A DNA stretch of 64,000 bases from Rhizobium album. GTDB taxonomy: Bacteria; Pseudomonadota; Alphaproteobacteria; Rhizobiales; Rhizobiaceae. The notes under the pieces are model-generated. The model made no database searches. It was not told where the DNA came from and saw only the letters and a program-made list of their open reading frames with translations. Where the stretch lies: NCBI RefSeq assembly GCF_003122325.1, contig NZ_QFBC01000009.1, forward strand, positions 124,001 to 188,000, given 5' to 3'. Below, in pieces: positions 24,408 to 33,626 of this stretch (the first letter of the stretch is position 1; every line of letters begins with the position of its first letter). A program made the position numbers and the translations under genes.

Positions 24408-25103
24408 TTGAAGATAGACAAGAGCGTCGTCAAGTCCTTCTCCATGTTCGAGAAAATGCCGGACTCCGATGTGGAGGTCCTCGTGGGGCAGGCCGTGGCC
24501 AAGCGCATCGGCCCCGGCGAAGCCTTTTTCGAACAGGGGGCTGCGGCGACGCATTTTTTCCTGCTGATCAACGGTCGTCTCAAGGTCACGCAGGTCACCG
24601 CCGACGGCCAGCAGATCATCGTCCGGGTCGTCCATCCGGGCGATCTCTTCGGCTTTGCCAAGGCGTTGCGCCGTACCGATTATCCGGGCACGGCGCTGGC
24701 GGTGATCGAAAGCCTGGCGCTGTGCTGGCCGACCGAACTCTGGCCGCAATTCATCGATCGCAGCCCCTATCTCGCCGTCAGCGCGCTGAACACGATCGGC
24801 CAGCGCCTGGAAGAGGCGCATACGCGGATCCGTGAAATCTCGACCGAGGAGGTCGAGCGCCGGGTCGCCCATACGGTGCTCCGGCTGACCCGGCAGGCGG
24901 GCAGGACGGAGGAGGCCGGCGTCCGCATCGATTTTCCCATCACCCGGCAGGACATCGCCGAGATGACGGGCACGACGCTGCACACCGTTTCCCGCATCCT
25001 CAGCGCCTGGGAATCCAAGGGCCTGGTCGAAGGGGGACGGCAGAAATTGCTGGTGCGGGATATCGCCGGCCTGCAGGCCCTGGCCGACAGCAGCGACCGC
25101 TAG
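24408..25103 (+). CDS. nnrR: NnrR, CRP/FNR-family NO-responsive regulator
   Basis: NnrR activates nir and nor genes in response to NO. The 231-residue protein has a cyclic-nucleotide-type sensor domain (VEVLVGQAVAKRIGPGEAFF) and a C-terminal helix-turn-helix (TRQDIAEMTGTTLHTVSRIL). It lacks the N-terminal cysteine cluster of FNR, so it is not an iron-sulfur oxygen sensor. In the recognition helix, HTVSR stands where FNR has ETISR. The TTG at 24408 has GGAG six bases upstream; an earlier TTG at 24396 overlaps the ribosome site. It likely acts at the TTG-N8-CAA sites in this island. Confidence 0.92.
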   Translation: MKIDKSVVKSFSMFEKMPDSDVEVLVGQAVAKRIGPGEAFFEQGAAATHFFLLINGRLKVTQVTADGQQIIVRVVHPGDLFGFAKALRRTDYPGTALAVIESLALCWPTELWPQFIDRSPYLAVSALNTIGQRLEEAHTRIREISTEEVERRVAHTVLRLTRQAGRTEEAGVRIDFPITRQDIAEMTGTTLHTVSRILSAWESKGLVEGGRQKLLVRDIAGLQALADSSDR

Positions 25104-25483
25104 GCATGTCGCGCAACAGTGCGGAGCGGTTTTGCGAAAACGACAGACGGAACCAAGAAACTGAAGCGTGAGAGCGGTTCTGAAAGATCGCAACGCGCTT
25201 GTCTTATGACTATCCCGGCTTCTCGAGTTCTCGTCGCAGGCAGATGCAGCCGGACGGTGCCGGCGCATCAAATAGCAGATTCGGCACAGCTTGCCCCCTG
25301 CGCGATCCGAAGACGATTGCATCCAACCTGTTGAAAAATAAGAAGTCAGGCGAATTTTGCATGAGGTCCTGCCCAAATTGAATTGGTCAGGCTCATCGGG
25401 TCATTCCTATGATCCGCCGCAAATCGGGAGCAATTCAACAGGGTTGCCCCGAAACCAGAATTTGGGGCAGGCAAGAGGAAGAG
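25104..25483. other. Intergenic region with a long inverted repeat
   Basis: There is no supported gene. Near the start, AGTGCGGAGCGGTTTTGCG resembles rhizobial intergenic repeats. CCTGCCCAAATT (25368-25379) is answered by AATTTGGGGCAGG (25459-25471), an inverted pair 79 bases apart with one extra G. The second arm lies 12 bases before the transaminase start. Looping or leader RNA folding is possible. Confidence 0.4.
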
Positions 25484-26335
25484 ATGGGCAGGATCGTCTA
25501 CGTCCACGGTCAATTCATAGCGGAGGAGGAGGCCAGGATCGGGCTTTTCGATCGCGGTTTCCTGTTCGGCGATGCCGTTTACGAGGTGACGGCGGTCATC
25601 AACGGCCGGATGATCGACAACGACCTGCACCTTGCCCGCCTCCAGCGCTCGGTGAACGAACTCGCCATTCCGCTGCCTTTGCCGCTGGAGGAGATTGCCG
25701 CGGTGCAGGCGGAACTGATGGCCCGCAACGACCTGAGAGACGGGACGATCTACCTGCATGTCTCGCGCGGCGAGGCGGATCGTGATTTCTTCTATTCGGA
25801 GGCATTGGCGCCGCGCCTCGTCGGCTTCACGCAGGCGAAAACCCTGACCGGCACGCGGGCGCAGCAGAACGGTATTTCGGTCGATCTGGCCGACGATCCG
25901 CGCTGGCAGCGGCGGGACATCAAGACCGCCATGCTGCTCGGGCAGGTCATGGCGAAACAGACGGCGCGCAGCCGCGGCTTCGACGACGTCTGGATGGTCG
26001 AGGCGGGGCTGGTGACGGAGGGTGCCTCCGCCACGGCGCACCTGATCACCGCCGATGGACGCATTCTCACCCGCGCCGCCTCCCGGACGACCCTGCCGGG
26101 CTGTACGCAGCGTGCGCTCGCCCGGCTCTGCGAAACGGAGGGGTTGCAGATCGAGGAGCGCGCCTTTACCCCCGAGGAAGCGCAGGACGCGGCGGAAGCG
26201 TTCCAGACCTCGGCCTCCAGCCTGGTCATGCCGGTGGTGAAGATCGGCGGCCGGACGGTCGGCGACGGCAAGCCCGGCCCGATGACGCGGCGGCTGCAGG
26301 CCCTGTATCTGGAAGCGGCCGGCGTTCCGTCCTGA
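25484..26335 (+). CDS. D-amino-acid transaminase (class IV PLP enzyme)
   Basis: Class IV aminotransferases of the Dat type move the amino group from D-amino acids to 2-oxoacids. The 283-residue protein has the PLP lysine K147 in RRDIKTAML, the PLP-ring glutamate E179 (EAGLVTEGASA), and the N-terminal FDRGFLFGDAVYEVT typical of this group. An AGGAAGAG tract precedes the ATG at 25484. It heads an operon with a P1-type aminopeptidase and an M55 D-aminopeptidase, which supports D- over branched-chain L-substrates. The sequence alone cannot fully exclude a branched-chain role. Confidence 0.85.
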   Translation: MGRIVYVHGQFIAEEEARIGLFDRGFLFGDAVYEVTAVINGRMIDNDLHLARLQRSVNELAIPLPLPLEEIAAVQAELMARNDLRDGTIYLHVSRGEADRDFFYSEALAPRLVGFTQAKTLTGTRAQQNGISVDLADDPRWQRRDIKTAMLLGQVMAKQTARSRGFDDVWMVEAGLVTEGASATAHLITADGRILTRAASRTTLPGCTQRALARLCETEGLQIEERAFTPEEAQDAAEAFQTSASSLVMPVVKIGGRTVGDGKPGPMTRRLQALYLEAAGVPS

Positions 26336-26365
26336 GCAAGGCGGCAAATGTTGGGGGGCGTGGCA

Positions 26366-27403
26366 ATGAAGACGGCGCGTGAACTGGGATTGATGCCGGA
26401 AAGCCGGCTGGCTGTGGGGCCGGATAACGGCATTACCGACGTGCCGGGCGTGGCGGTCGGGCACCGATCCCTGCGTGGCGAGGGAATTTTTACCGGTGTC
26501 ACGGCGATCTTGCCGCATCCGGGCGACCTCTTCCGCCTCAAACCGCGTGCGGCCGTCGAGGTGATCAACGGTTTCGGCAAATCGGCGGGGCTGATGCAGG
26601 TGGCCGAGCTGGGCACCATTGAAACGCCGATCCTGCTCACCAACACGTTCGGGGTTGCCGCCTGCACGGAAGCGCTGATCCGCCGGGCGATTGCCGCCAA
26701 TCCGGCGATCGGGCGAAAGACGTCGACCGTCAATCCGCTGGTCTGCGAATGCAACGACGGCAGCATCAACGACATCCAGGCGCTGGCGGTGACGCCCGGC
26801 GATGCCATGGCGGCGCTGGATGAGGCCCGGGCCGGGCCGGTCGAGCAGGGCGCCGTCGGCGCCGGTTCTGGAATGACGGCCTTCGGTTTCAAGGCAGGCA
26901 TCGGCACCGCGTCGCGCCGCCTGCGAATCGGCAAACGCGATTTTATGCTCGGCACCCTGGTGCTTGCCAATTTCGGCGCGGCGGGCGACCTCGTCCTGCC
27001 GGACGGCCGGCGGCCGGACCCGCGCGTACCGGCCAGCCCCGAACGTGGCTCCGTCATCGTCATTACGGCGACGGACCTGCCGCTCGGCGACCGGCAATTG
27101 CAGCGCGTCGCGCGGCGCGGCGGGGCTGGACTGGCGCGGCTCGGCGCCTTCTGGGGCCATGGCAGCGGCGATATCGTCCTCTGCTTCACGACGGCCGATC
27201 CGGTGGAGCACGATCCCGCAAAGGCTTTTTCCACGCAGGAACGGCTTGCCGACGACCATATCGACATCGCCTTCCGTGCCGCCGCCGAAACCACGCAGGA
27301 GGCGGTTTTGAACGCGCTCTGCATGGCGCCTGCCACCCCGGCGCGCAACGGCCGCCTCTATCCCGCCCTTGCCGACTGGCTGAAGGAGAACCCAAGCCCA
27401 TGA
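26366..27403 (+). CDS. P1-family (DmpA/BapA-type) aminopeptidase
   Basis: P1 peptidases are self-cleaving N-terminal nucleophile enzymes that remove L- or D-residues or beta-amino acids from small peptides. The 345-residue protein starts with the typical NGITDVPGVAVGH. The self-cleavage site is predicted at G228-S229 in PERGSVIVITATDLPL, where Ser229 would become the nucleophile of the small subunit. The ATG at 26366 follows a G-rich site; six upstream codons are also open. Its stop overlaps the M55 gene start by four bases, tying the two peptidases together. Confidence 0.87.
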   Translation: MKTARELGLMPESRLAVGPDNGITDVPGVAVGHRSLRGEGIFTGVTAILPHPGDLFRLKPRAAVEVINGFGKSAGLMQVAELGTIETPILLTNTFGVAACTEALIRRAIAANPAIGRKTSTVNPLVCECNDGSINDIQALAVTPGDAMAALDEARAGPVEQGAVGAGSGMTAFGFKAGIGTASRRLRIGKRDFMLGTLVLANFGAAGDLVLPDGRRPDPRVPASPERGSVIVITATDLPLGDRQLQRVARRGGAGLARLGAFWGHGSGDIVLCFTTADPVEHDPAKAFSTQERLADDHIDIAFRAAAETTQEAVLNALCMAPATPARNGRLYPALADWLKENPSP

Positions 27404-28200
27404 AAGTCTTCATTTCTGCCGATATCGAAGGCACCGCCGGCATCGCCCATTGGGACGAGGCCGAGCGTACCCACCCCGACTGGGCCGAATTTCGCGCCCT
27501 GATGACGGCGGAGGTGGTTGCCGCCTGCGAGGGTGCCCGCGCCGCCGGTGCGACCGAAGTCGTGGTCAAGGATGCCCATGACAGCGGCCGCAACCTGATC
27601 CTCGACCGCCTGCCCGATTATGTCCGCATCGTACGCGGCTGGTCAGGGCATCCCGACGCCATGATGTTCGGCCTCGATGCCGGTTTTGCGGCGGCGGTCT
27701 ATACGGGCTATCATTCCAAGGCCGGCAGCGAAGACAATCCGCTTGCCCATACCTCGAACATGCGGATCTCGCGGCTGCTCCTCAACGGCGAGGTGGCGTC
27801 GGAATTCACCGTCAACGCGCTCTGCGCCGCCGGTTACGGCGTGCCCTCGGTCTTCCTTTCCGGTGATGCCGGCATCTGTTCGGAAGCGCGGACGATGGTT
27901 CCGGGCTTGAAGGCGGTCGAAACGCTCGAGGGCAAGGGCCGCGCCGCGACCTCGATTTCTCCCGCATGGTCGCGCCGGCTGATCCGCGAGGGCGTGGCGG
28001 AGGCGCTGTCGGGCGATTTCACCCAGGCATTGCAGGCGCTCGCCGAGCGCTACGAGGTGGTGATCGAGTTCAACAATCCGACCGATGCCTACCGCGCCGG
28101 CTGGTATCCCGGCGCCCGCCCGCATGGCCTGCGCGCCGTCGCCTTCGATCATGCGGATTTTGCCGAGATTTTGCGCGCGCTGGTCTTCCTGAAGGCCTGA
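27400..28200 (+). CDS. M55-family zinc D-aminopeptidase (DppA-type)
   Basis: DppA of Bacillus subtilis is a decameric zinc peptidase that cleaves D-Ala-containing dipeptides, probably from cell-wall turnover. This 266-residue homologue keeps the metal residues D8 and E10 (SADIEG), H60 (KDAH), H105 (TGYHSKAG) and E131 (NGEVASE). H117 (AHTSN) matches the proposed catalytic histidine. It overlaps the P1 peptidase gene by ATGA and ends next to the convergent LysR gene, with no gap between their stops. Confidence 0.9.
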   Translation: MKVFISADIEGTAGIAHWDEAERTHPDWAEFRALMTAEVVAACEGARAAGATEVVVKDAHDSGRNLILDRLPDYVRIVRGWSGHPDAMMFGLDAGFAAAVYTGYHSKAGSEDNPLAHTSNMRISRLLLNGEVASEFTVNALCAAGYGVPSVFLSGDAGICSEARTMVPGLKAVETLEGKGRAATSISPAWSRRLIREGVAEALSGDFTQALQALAERYEVVIEFNNPTDAYRAGWYPGARPHGLRAVAFDHADFAEILRALVFLKA

Positions 28201-29142
28201 TCAGGCCGGTTCGCGCTCGATCAGCTGCTTTGCCGTCCGCCACAGGTCTTCGACCTTGCGGTTGCGGCTGGCGGCGTGCCGGTACAGGCGGATTTCGAGG
28301 TCCAGGTTCCAGCCGTCGTCGGCGGATGCGGGCACGAGGCGGCCGGTGTCGATCTCGTCACGTGCCAGGCTTTCCGGCAACCAGCAGACGCCGGCGCCCG
28401 TCATCGCCATGTTCATAAGCCCGGCGCTGATGGTGTTTTCATGCGTCGTGCGGCGGCGGAAAGGCGGGCGGCGGAGGTGGAGGCGCGACAGGGCGACGCC
28501 GAAGAAGGAATTGAAGCCGTAGCTCAGATAAGGAATGGCAAGTCGCGGCTGCGCCACCGCACGGTCGAGAATATGCAGGCCCGGCTGGTTGCCGCCGGCC
28601 ATCGACACGCTGGCGGCGACGAGCGGCACCAGCCGGTCATGCGCGACCGTCAGCGACAGGAACTGCCGGCGATCGAGATGGAACGGCACTTCCGGATGGG
28701 TATAGGTCAGAAAGAAATCCGCCTCGTCGCCCACCAACGCGTCGAGGTTCGCCTCGATGCCGCCGCGGTCCGGCATCAAGGACGTGCTGAAGCCGCCGCC
28801 CGCTTTCTCCAGCGCTTTCAGCCAGCGCGGAAAGAAGGTCACCGTCAGCGTGTGCAGGGCGGCAAAACGAACGAGGCCCGGTTCGTGGGACGGCCTCAGC
28901 GCCTCGCGGGCAGCATAGCAGGTGCGAATTGCCTCCTGTGCGACGGGCAGGAAATTCCGGCCGGCCGGGGTCAGTTCTGCCGGCATGGTGGCGCGGCTGA
29001 TCAGCGTCGCGCCGAGCCAGTTTTCCAGCTGTTTGATCCGCCGGCTGAAGGCTGGCTGCGTGACATTGCGCATTTCCGCCGCACGCGAAAAACTCGACGT
29101 GTCGGCAAGCGTGACGAAATCCTCCAGCCATTTGATCTCCAT
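28201..29142 (-). CDS. LysR-family transcriptional regulator
   Basis: The 313-residue protein is a full-length LysR regulator. Its N-terminal helix-turn-helix reads FVTLADTSSFSRAAEMRNVT and QPAFSRRIKQLENWLGATL, followed by a periplasmic-binding-protein-like effector domain. It is divergent from the amidohydrolase gene, and a perfect palindrome of LysR-box form lies in between at 29208-29222. It therefore probably controls the amidohydrolase-dpp operon and itself, and perhaps the convergent peptidase operon. The ATG at 29142 was chosen over one six codons upstream. Confidence 0.9.
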   Translation of the reverse strand: MEIKWLEDFVTLADTSSFSRAAEMRNVTQPAFSRRIKQLENWLGATLISRATMPAELTPAGRNFLPVAQEAIRTCYAAREALRPSHEPGLVRFAALHTLTVTFFPRWLKALEKAGGGFSTSLMPDRGGIEANLDALVGDEADFFLTYTHPEVPFHLDRRQFLSLTVAHDRLVPLVAASVSMAGGNQPGLHILDRAVAQPRLAIPYLSYGFNSFFGVALSRLHLRRPPFRRRTTHENTISAGLMNMAMTGAGVCWLPESLARDEIDTGRLVPASADDGWNLDLEIRLYRHAASRNRKVEDLWRTAKQLIEREPA

Positions 29143-29207
29143 GCCGGGCTCCCCTCCCATTCACTCCGCGCGGAGAATCGATCATAAGTCATTCAATCGA
29201 AATAGGT

Positions 29208-29222
29208 ATGCCAATTTGGCAT
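29208..29222. promoter_or_regulatory. LysR operator palindrome
   Basis: ATGCCAATTTGGCAT is a perfect 15-bp palindrome that contains the T-N11-A LysR box. It lies 66 bases before the LysR start and about 103 before the amidohydrolase start. Confidence 0.8.
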
Positions 29223-29324
29223 GGGCTTTTGCAAAAAGCGAATTGGCCAAGCCTGCCGCAATCCTTAACGTGGCGGCAGGAGGAACGGGACGCCGGTTCG
29301 GCCGTCCCGACAGGGGAGTGGTGA

Positions 29325-30950
29325 ATGTCCGTTGTTATCGAAGCCGATCTTGTCCTGCACAATGGCCGCATCTGGTGCGGCCGGGGCGAGACCGTCAGCG
29401 AAGCCCTTGCCGTATGGCAGGGCAAGGTTCTTGCCACCGGCAGCAGTGCCGACATGCTCAGCCTCAAGGGGCCGCGGACGGAGGTCATCGACCTCGAGGG
29501 CCGCTTTGCCAGCCCGGGCCTGATAGACAACCACCTGCATCTGATCTCGACCGGCATCACCATGGGCTGGGTCGATGCGACGCCGGCGGCTGCGCCGACG
29601 CTCGCCGCCCTGACGGCAAGACTTGCCGAGCGTGCCGCAGAGACGCCGAGGGGCGGCTGGGTGCGCGCGCGCGGCTACGACCAGGTCAAGCTCGATGTCG
29701 GCCGGCATCCGACGCGCGAGGAACTCGATCGCGCCGTGCCCGACCATCCGGTGCTTTTGACACGCGCCTGCGGCCATGTGGCAATCGCCAATTCGATGGC
29801 GCTGAAACTTGCCGGTGTCACCGAGGCGACGCCGGTGCCGGACGGCGGCGTGATCGGCCTCACGGACGGACGTCTCAACGGTTTCCTCGCCGAAAACGCC
29901 ATGAACCTCATCAAGGCGGCGATGCCCGAGGTGACGACGGAAGAGCTGATCGACGGCATCGAGCGGGGAGGGCGCTACCTGCTCTCGCTGGGCATCACCA
30001 GCTGCATGGATGCAGCGGTGGGTCATGTCTCCGGATTTGCGGAAATCCAGGCCTATGAGATGGCCAAGGTTTCCGGCCGGCTGCCGGTGCGCGTCTGGCT
30101 GACGCTGCTCGGCGATCCCGGTGTTTCGATCGTCGAGGACTGCTGGCGCGCCGGCCTGGTTTCCGGAGCGGGTGACGATATGCTGCGCGTCGGCGCGGTG
30201 AAAATCTTCCTCGACGGTTCGGCGGGCGGGCGCACCGCCTGGATGACAAAACCCTATCTGGGCGAGCCGGACAATATCGGCGTACAGATGCTGCCGGACG
30301 AGGTGGTCGAAACGATCGTCAAATCCTGCCATGACCGCGGTTACCAGATGGCCTGCCACGCGATCGGCGACGGTGCGATCGAGCAGCTGGTCACGGCCTA
30401 CGAAAAGGCGCTGGCGGTCAACCCCGATCCCGACCGCCGCCACCGCATCGAGCATTGCGGGTTCTCGACGGCAGAACAGGATGCGCGCATGAAAGCGGCC
30501 GGCATCCTGCCGGCGCCGCAGATGGCCTTCATCCACGATTTCGGCGACAGCTACATTTCCGTGCTCGGGGAGGAGCGCGGCAAGTCGTCCTACCAGATCG
30601 GCACATGGATGCGCATGGGCCTGAAGCCCTCGACCGGTTCGGATTCGCCGGTCTGCTCGCCCGATCCCTTCCCGAACCTCTCCGCGATGATCACGCGCAA
30701 GACCGGCAAGGGCACCGTCATGGATGCGTCCGAACGGTTGAGCCCGGAAGAGGCGTTGCAGGCCTACACCGAATTCGGCGCCTGGTCGCAGAAGGCCGAA
30801 GCGGTGAAGGGCAAGCTGGTGCCGGGCCAATGGGCCGATATCGCCGTCTTCGACAACGATCTGCTGACGGCGGAGCCAGAAACCATCCTGTCGGGCACAC
30901 GCTGCCTGCTGACCCTGCTTGCAGGCCGCGTCGTGCATGATGCGCGCTGA
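29325..30950 (+). CDS. Amidohydrolase family 3 (YtcJ-like) hydrolase
   Basis: Members hydrolyse amide or related bonds with a metal-bound TIM barrel in the cytoplasm. The 541-residue protein has the N-terminal metal motif SPGLIDNHLHLIS, later CHAIGDGAIEQLV and the HRIEHCGF motif, and near the C-terminus the YtcJ-type TGSDSPVCSPDPFPNL. Substrates of this subfamily are rarely known; N-acyl amino acids or cyclic amides are possible. The ATG at 29325 follows GGGGAG. It leads the operon that continues into the peptide importer, which suggests its substrate enters by that route. Confidence 0.87.
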   Translation: MSVVIEADLVLHNGRIWCGRGETVSEALAVWQGKVLATGSSADMLSLKGPRTEVIDLEGRFASPGLIDNHLHLISTGITMGWVDATPAAAPTLAALTARLAERAAETPRGGWVRARGYDQVKLDVGRHPTREELDRAVPDHPVLLTRACGHVAIANSMALKLAGVTEATPVPDGGVIGLTDGRLNGFLAENAMNLIKAAMPEVTTEELIDGIERGGRYLLSLGITSCMDAAVGHVSGFAEIQAYEMAKVSGRLPVRVWLTLLGDPGVSIVEDCWRAGLVSGAGDDMLRVGAVKIFLDGSAGGRTAWMTKPYLGEPDNIGVQMLPDEVVETIVKSCHDRGYQMACHAIGDGAIEQLVTAYEKALAVNPDPDRRHRIEHCGFSTAEQDARMKAAGILPAPQMAFIHDFGDSYISVLGEERGKSSYQIGTWMRMGLKPSTGSDSPVCSPDPFPNLSAMITRKTGKGTVMDASERLSPEEALQAYTEFGAWSQKAEAVKGKLVPGQWADIAVFDNDLLTAEPETILSGTRCLLTLLAGRVVHDAR

Positions 30951-31008
30951 CGGTCTGCCGGACTGAACAATCGAAACGATGCCGAAAACGGCACGGGAGG
31001 GAAACGAC

Positions 31009-32601
31009 ATGCTCAAAAGACTGACACTGGCCGCAATGCTCAGCCTCGGCGTGGCTACCGGGGCGCTGGCCGCCGGCGAGCGCCATGGGGGAACGCTCGT
31101 CTTCACCGCACCGTACGGTTCGAGCTTCGCGACGCTCGACGTACAGGCCAGCCCGAATACGCAGGAAGAATTCATCACCCAGGCGATCCATCGGGCGCTC
31201 TACAGCTGGGATTCGATCCAGAACAAGCCGGTGCTGGAACTGGCTGATTCCGAGGATGTTTCCGCGGACGGTACGGTCCACACCTATCACCTGCGCAAGA
31301 ACGCCGTGTTCCACAACGGCAAGCCGCTGACATCAGACGACTTCATCTACAGCTACAAGCGCATCGCCAACCCGAAGAATGCCTTCCCGGGCGCCAGCTT
31401 CATCGCCAACATCAAGGGCGCCGCCGACTATATCGCCGGTACGGCAGACGAGATTTCCGGCCTGAAGAAGATCGACGACAACACGCTGGAGATCACCTAT
31501 ACCGGCCCGATCAATCCCGGCTTTCCGCTGATGCAGAACACGACGGTGATCTATCCGTCGAATATCGCGGATGAAACGAGCTTCGCCAAGAACCCCGTCG
31601 GCCTCGGCGCCTTCGTCTTCAAGGAACATGTGCCGGGCTCGCAGGTCGTCGTCGAGAAATTCGACAAATATTACGAGGAGGGCAAGCCCTATCTCGACCG
31701 CATCAACATCGTGCTGATGGCGGAAGATGCCGCCCGTGACGTTGCCTTCCGCAACAAGGAAATCGACGTATCGATCCTCGGCCCGACGCAGTACCAGGCC
31801 TATCAGAGCGAAGACGCGCTGAAGGGCCAGTTGCTGGAAGTCGCCGAAGTTTACACCCGCAACATCGGCTTCAACCCGGCCTACGAACCCTTCAAGGACA
31901 AGCGGGTGCGCCAGGCGATCAACCACGCCATCAACGCGCCGCTGATCATCGAACGCCTCGTCAAGAACAAAGCCTATCCGGCCTCCGGCTGGCTGCCGAT
32001 CTCCTCGCCGGCCTTCGACAAGGACAAGCCGGCCTATGCCTTCGATCCGGAAAAGGCCAAGGCGCTGCTGGCGGAAGCCGGTTATGCCGACGGTTTCGAA
32101 TTCGAGGTGACGGCGAGCCCGAACGAGAGCTGGGGCGTGCCGATCGTCGAGGCGATCCTGCCGATGCTGAAGAAGGTCGGCATCACCGTAAAGCCGAAGC
32201 CGGTGGAAAGCTCGGCACTCGGCGAAGCCGTGACCACCAACAACTTCCAGGCCTTCATCTGGTCGAACCTGTCCGGTCCCGATCCGCTGAACGCGCTGCG
32301 CTGCTATTATTCCAAGACGCAGCAATCGGCCTGCAACTATACGAGCTATGCAAGCGCCGACTTCGACAAGCTGTATGAAGCCGCCCAGCAGGAACGCGAC
32401 TCTGCCAAGCAGACCGACCTGCTGCGCCAGGCCAACAACATCGTGCAGGACGACGCGCCGGTCTGGTTCTTCAACTACAACAAGGCGGTCATGGCCTACC
32501 AGCCGTGGATCCACGGCCTCGTTCCGAATGCGAACGAACTGGCGGTCCAGCCCTATGACGAAATCTGGATCGACGAAAACGCGCCGGACGCGCGCAAGTA
32601 A
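31009..32601 (+). CDS. Peptide ABC transporter substrate-binding protein (family 5)
   Basis: This is the periplasmic receptor of the DppA/OppA class (530 residues). It has a Sec signal peptide to about residue 23 (LGVATGALA, then AGERHGG) and the family 5 signature region after VSADGTVHTYHLRKNAVFHN. The ATG at 31009 follows GGGAGGG. It precedes two permeases and two ATPases, completing an importer for peptides or related amides. A GC-rich hairpin follows its stop, common after binding-protein genes that must be made in excess. Confidence 0.92.
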   Translation: MLKRLTLAAMLSLGVATGALAAGERHGGTLVFTAPYGSSFATLDVQASPNTQEEFITQAIHRALYSWDSIQNKPVLELADSEDVSADGTVHTYHLRKNAVFHNGKPLTSDDFIYSYKRIANPKNAFPGASFIANIKGAADYIAGTADEISGLKKIDDNTLEITYTGPINPGFPLMQNTTVIYPSNIADETSFAKNPVGLGAFVFKEHVPGSQVVVEKFDKYYEEGKPYLDRINIVLMAEDAARDVAFRNKEIDVSILGPTQYQAYQSEDALKGQLLEVAEVYTRNIGFNPAYEPFKDKRVRQAINHAINAPLIIERLVKNKAYPASGWLPISSPAFDKDKPAYAFDPEKAKALLAEAGYADGFEFEVTASPNESWGVPIVEAILPMLKKVGITVKPKPVESSALGEAVTTNNFQAFIWSNLSGPDPLNALRCYYSKTQQSACNYTSYASADFDKLYEAAQQERDSAKQTDLLRQANNIVQDDAPVWFFNYNKAVMAYQPWIHGLVPNANELAVQPYDEIWIDENAPDARK

Positions 32602-32616
32602 AGCCTTGAGGGGTTC

Positions 32617-32640
32617 GGGGGCGGCGTCAAAGCTGCCCCC
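32617..32640 (+). other. Hairpin after the peptide-binding-protein gene
   Basis: GGGGGCGGC and GCTGCCCCC pair over 9 bp (one G-U) around a 6-nt loop, 16 bases past the stop. It probably favours binding-protein mRNA over the downstream permease genes. Confidence 0.6.
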
Positions 32641-32685
32641 GCATCGATTGTCGCGCCCGTCCGGGCGGCCAAAACGGAACCGCTC

Positions 32686-33621
32686 ATGCTTCGTTTCACC
32701 CTGCGCCGCATCCTGCAGATCATTCCGACCGTCATCGTGGTGGCGCTGCTGATCTTCGTCATCTTCTCCGTCGTTCCCGGCACCTTCGCCGCCAGCCTTT
32801 TCGCCGATGGCAAGCGCGCCGCCGACCCGCAGATGATCGCCCGCCTCAACGAGGAGTTCGGGCTCAACAAGCCGCTGATGGAACGCTTCGTGACCTATGT
32901 CACCGATCTGGCGCAATTCGATCTCGGCACCAGTTTCCGCACCCGCCAGCCGGTGATCGACCTGATCAACGACCGCATGTGGGCCTCGCTGCAGCTCGCC
33001 ATCGCCGCCATGGTCTTCGCCCTCGTCGTCGGCGTGCCGCTCGGCTTCCTGGCAGCACTCCGGCCGGGTTCGATCCTCGACACCGTGACGATGATCGGCG
33101 CTGTCTCGGGCCTCTCCATGCCGCAGTTCTGGCTCGGCCTGCTGATGATGTATCTGTTTGCGCTGCAGCTGAACTGGCTGCCGAGCTTCGGTTATGGCGA
33201 CGGCTCGTTCCAGAACCTCATCCTGCCCGCCGCCACCCTCGGCGTCACGCCGCTGGCGCTTTTGGCGCGCACGACGCGGGCGGGCGTGCTCGACGTGCTC
33301 AACGCCGATTTCATCCGCACCGCCCACTCCAAGGGCATGAGCGAAACGAAGGTGGTGCGCTGGCATGTGGCGCGCAATGCGCTGGTGCTGATCGTCACCA
33401 CCGTCGGCCTGCAGTTCGGTTCGCTGATCGGCCAGGCCGTCGTCATCGAAAAACTGTTCGCCTGGCCGGGCATCGGCTCCCTGCTGGTCGATAGCGTGGC
33501 GATCCGCGACATTCCCGTGGTGCAGGGCACGATCCTCGTCATCGTGCTGTGGTTCCTGGTCATCAACACGGCCGTCGATCTGATCTATGCCGCGATCGAT
33601 CCGCGCATCAAGCAGGAGTGA
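32686..33621 (+). CDS. Dipeptide-type ABC permease (DppB-like)
   Basis: This is the first inner-membrane permease of the importer (311 residues, six helices). It opens LRFTLRRILQIIPTVIVVAL, typical of DppB, with a large loop after helix 1 and the coupling region LNADFIRTAHSKGMSETKVV. It starts 84 bases after the binding-protein gene and ends five bases before the partner permease. Confidence 0.93.
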   Translation: MLRFTLRRILQIIPTVIVVALLIFVIFSVVPGTFAASLFADGKRAADPQMIARLNEEFGLNKPLMERFVTYVTDLAQFDLGTSFRTRQPVIDLINDRMWASLQLAIAAMVFALVVGVPLGFLAALRPGSILDTVTMIGAVSGLSMPQFWLGLLMMYLFALQLNWLPSFGYGDGSFQNLILPAATLGVTPLALLARTTRAGVLDVLNADFIRTAHSKGMSETKVVRWHVARNALVLIVTTVGLQFGSLIGQAVVIEKLFAWPGIGSLLVDSVAIRDIPVVQGTILVIVLWFLVINTAVDLIYAAIDPRIKQE

Positions 33622-33626
33622 CGGGA

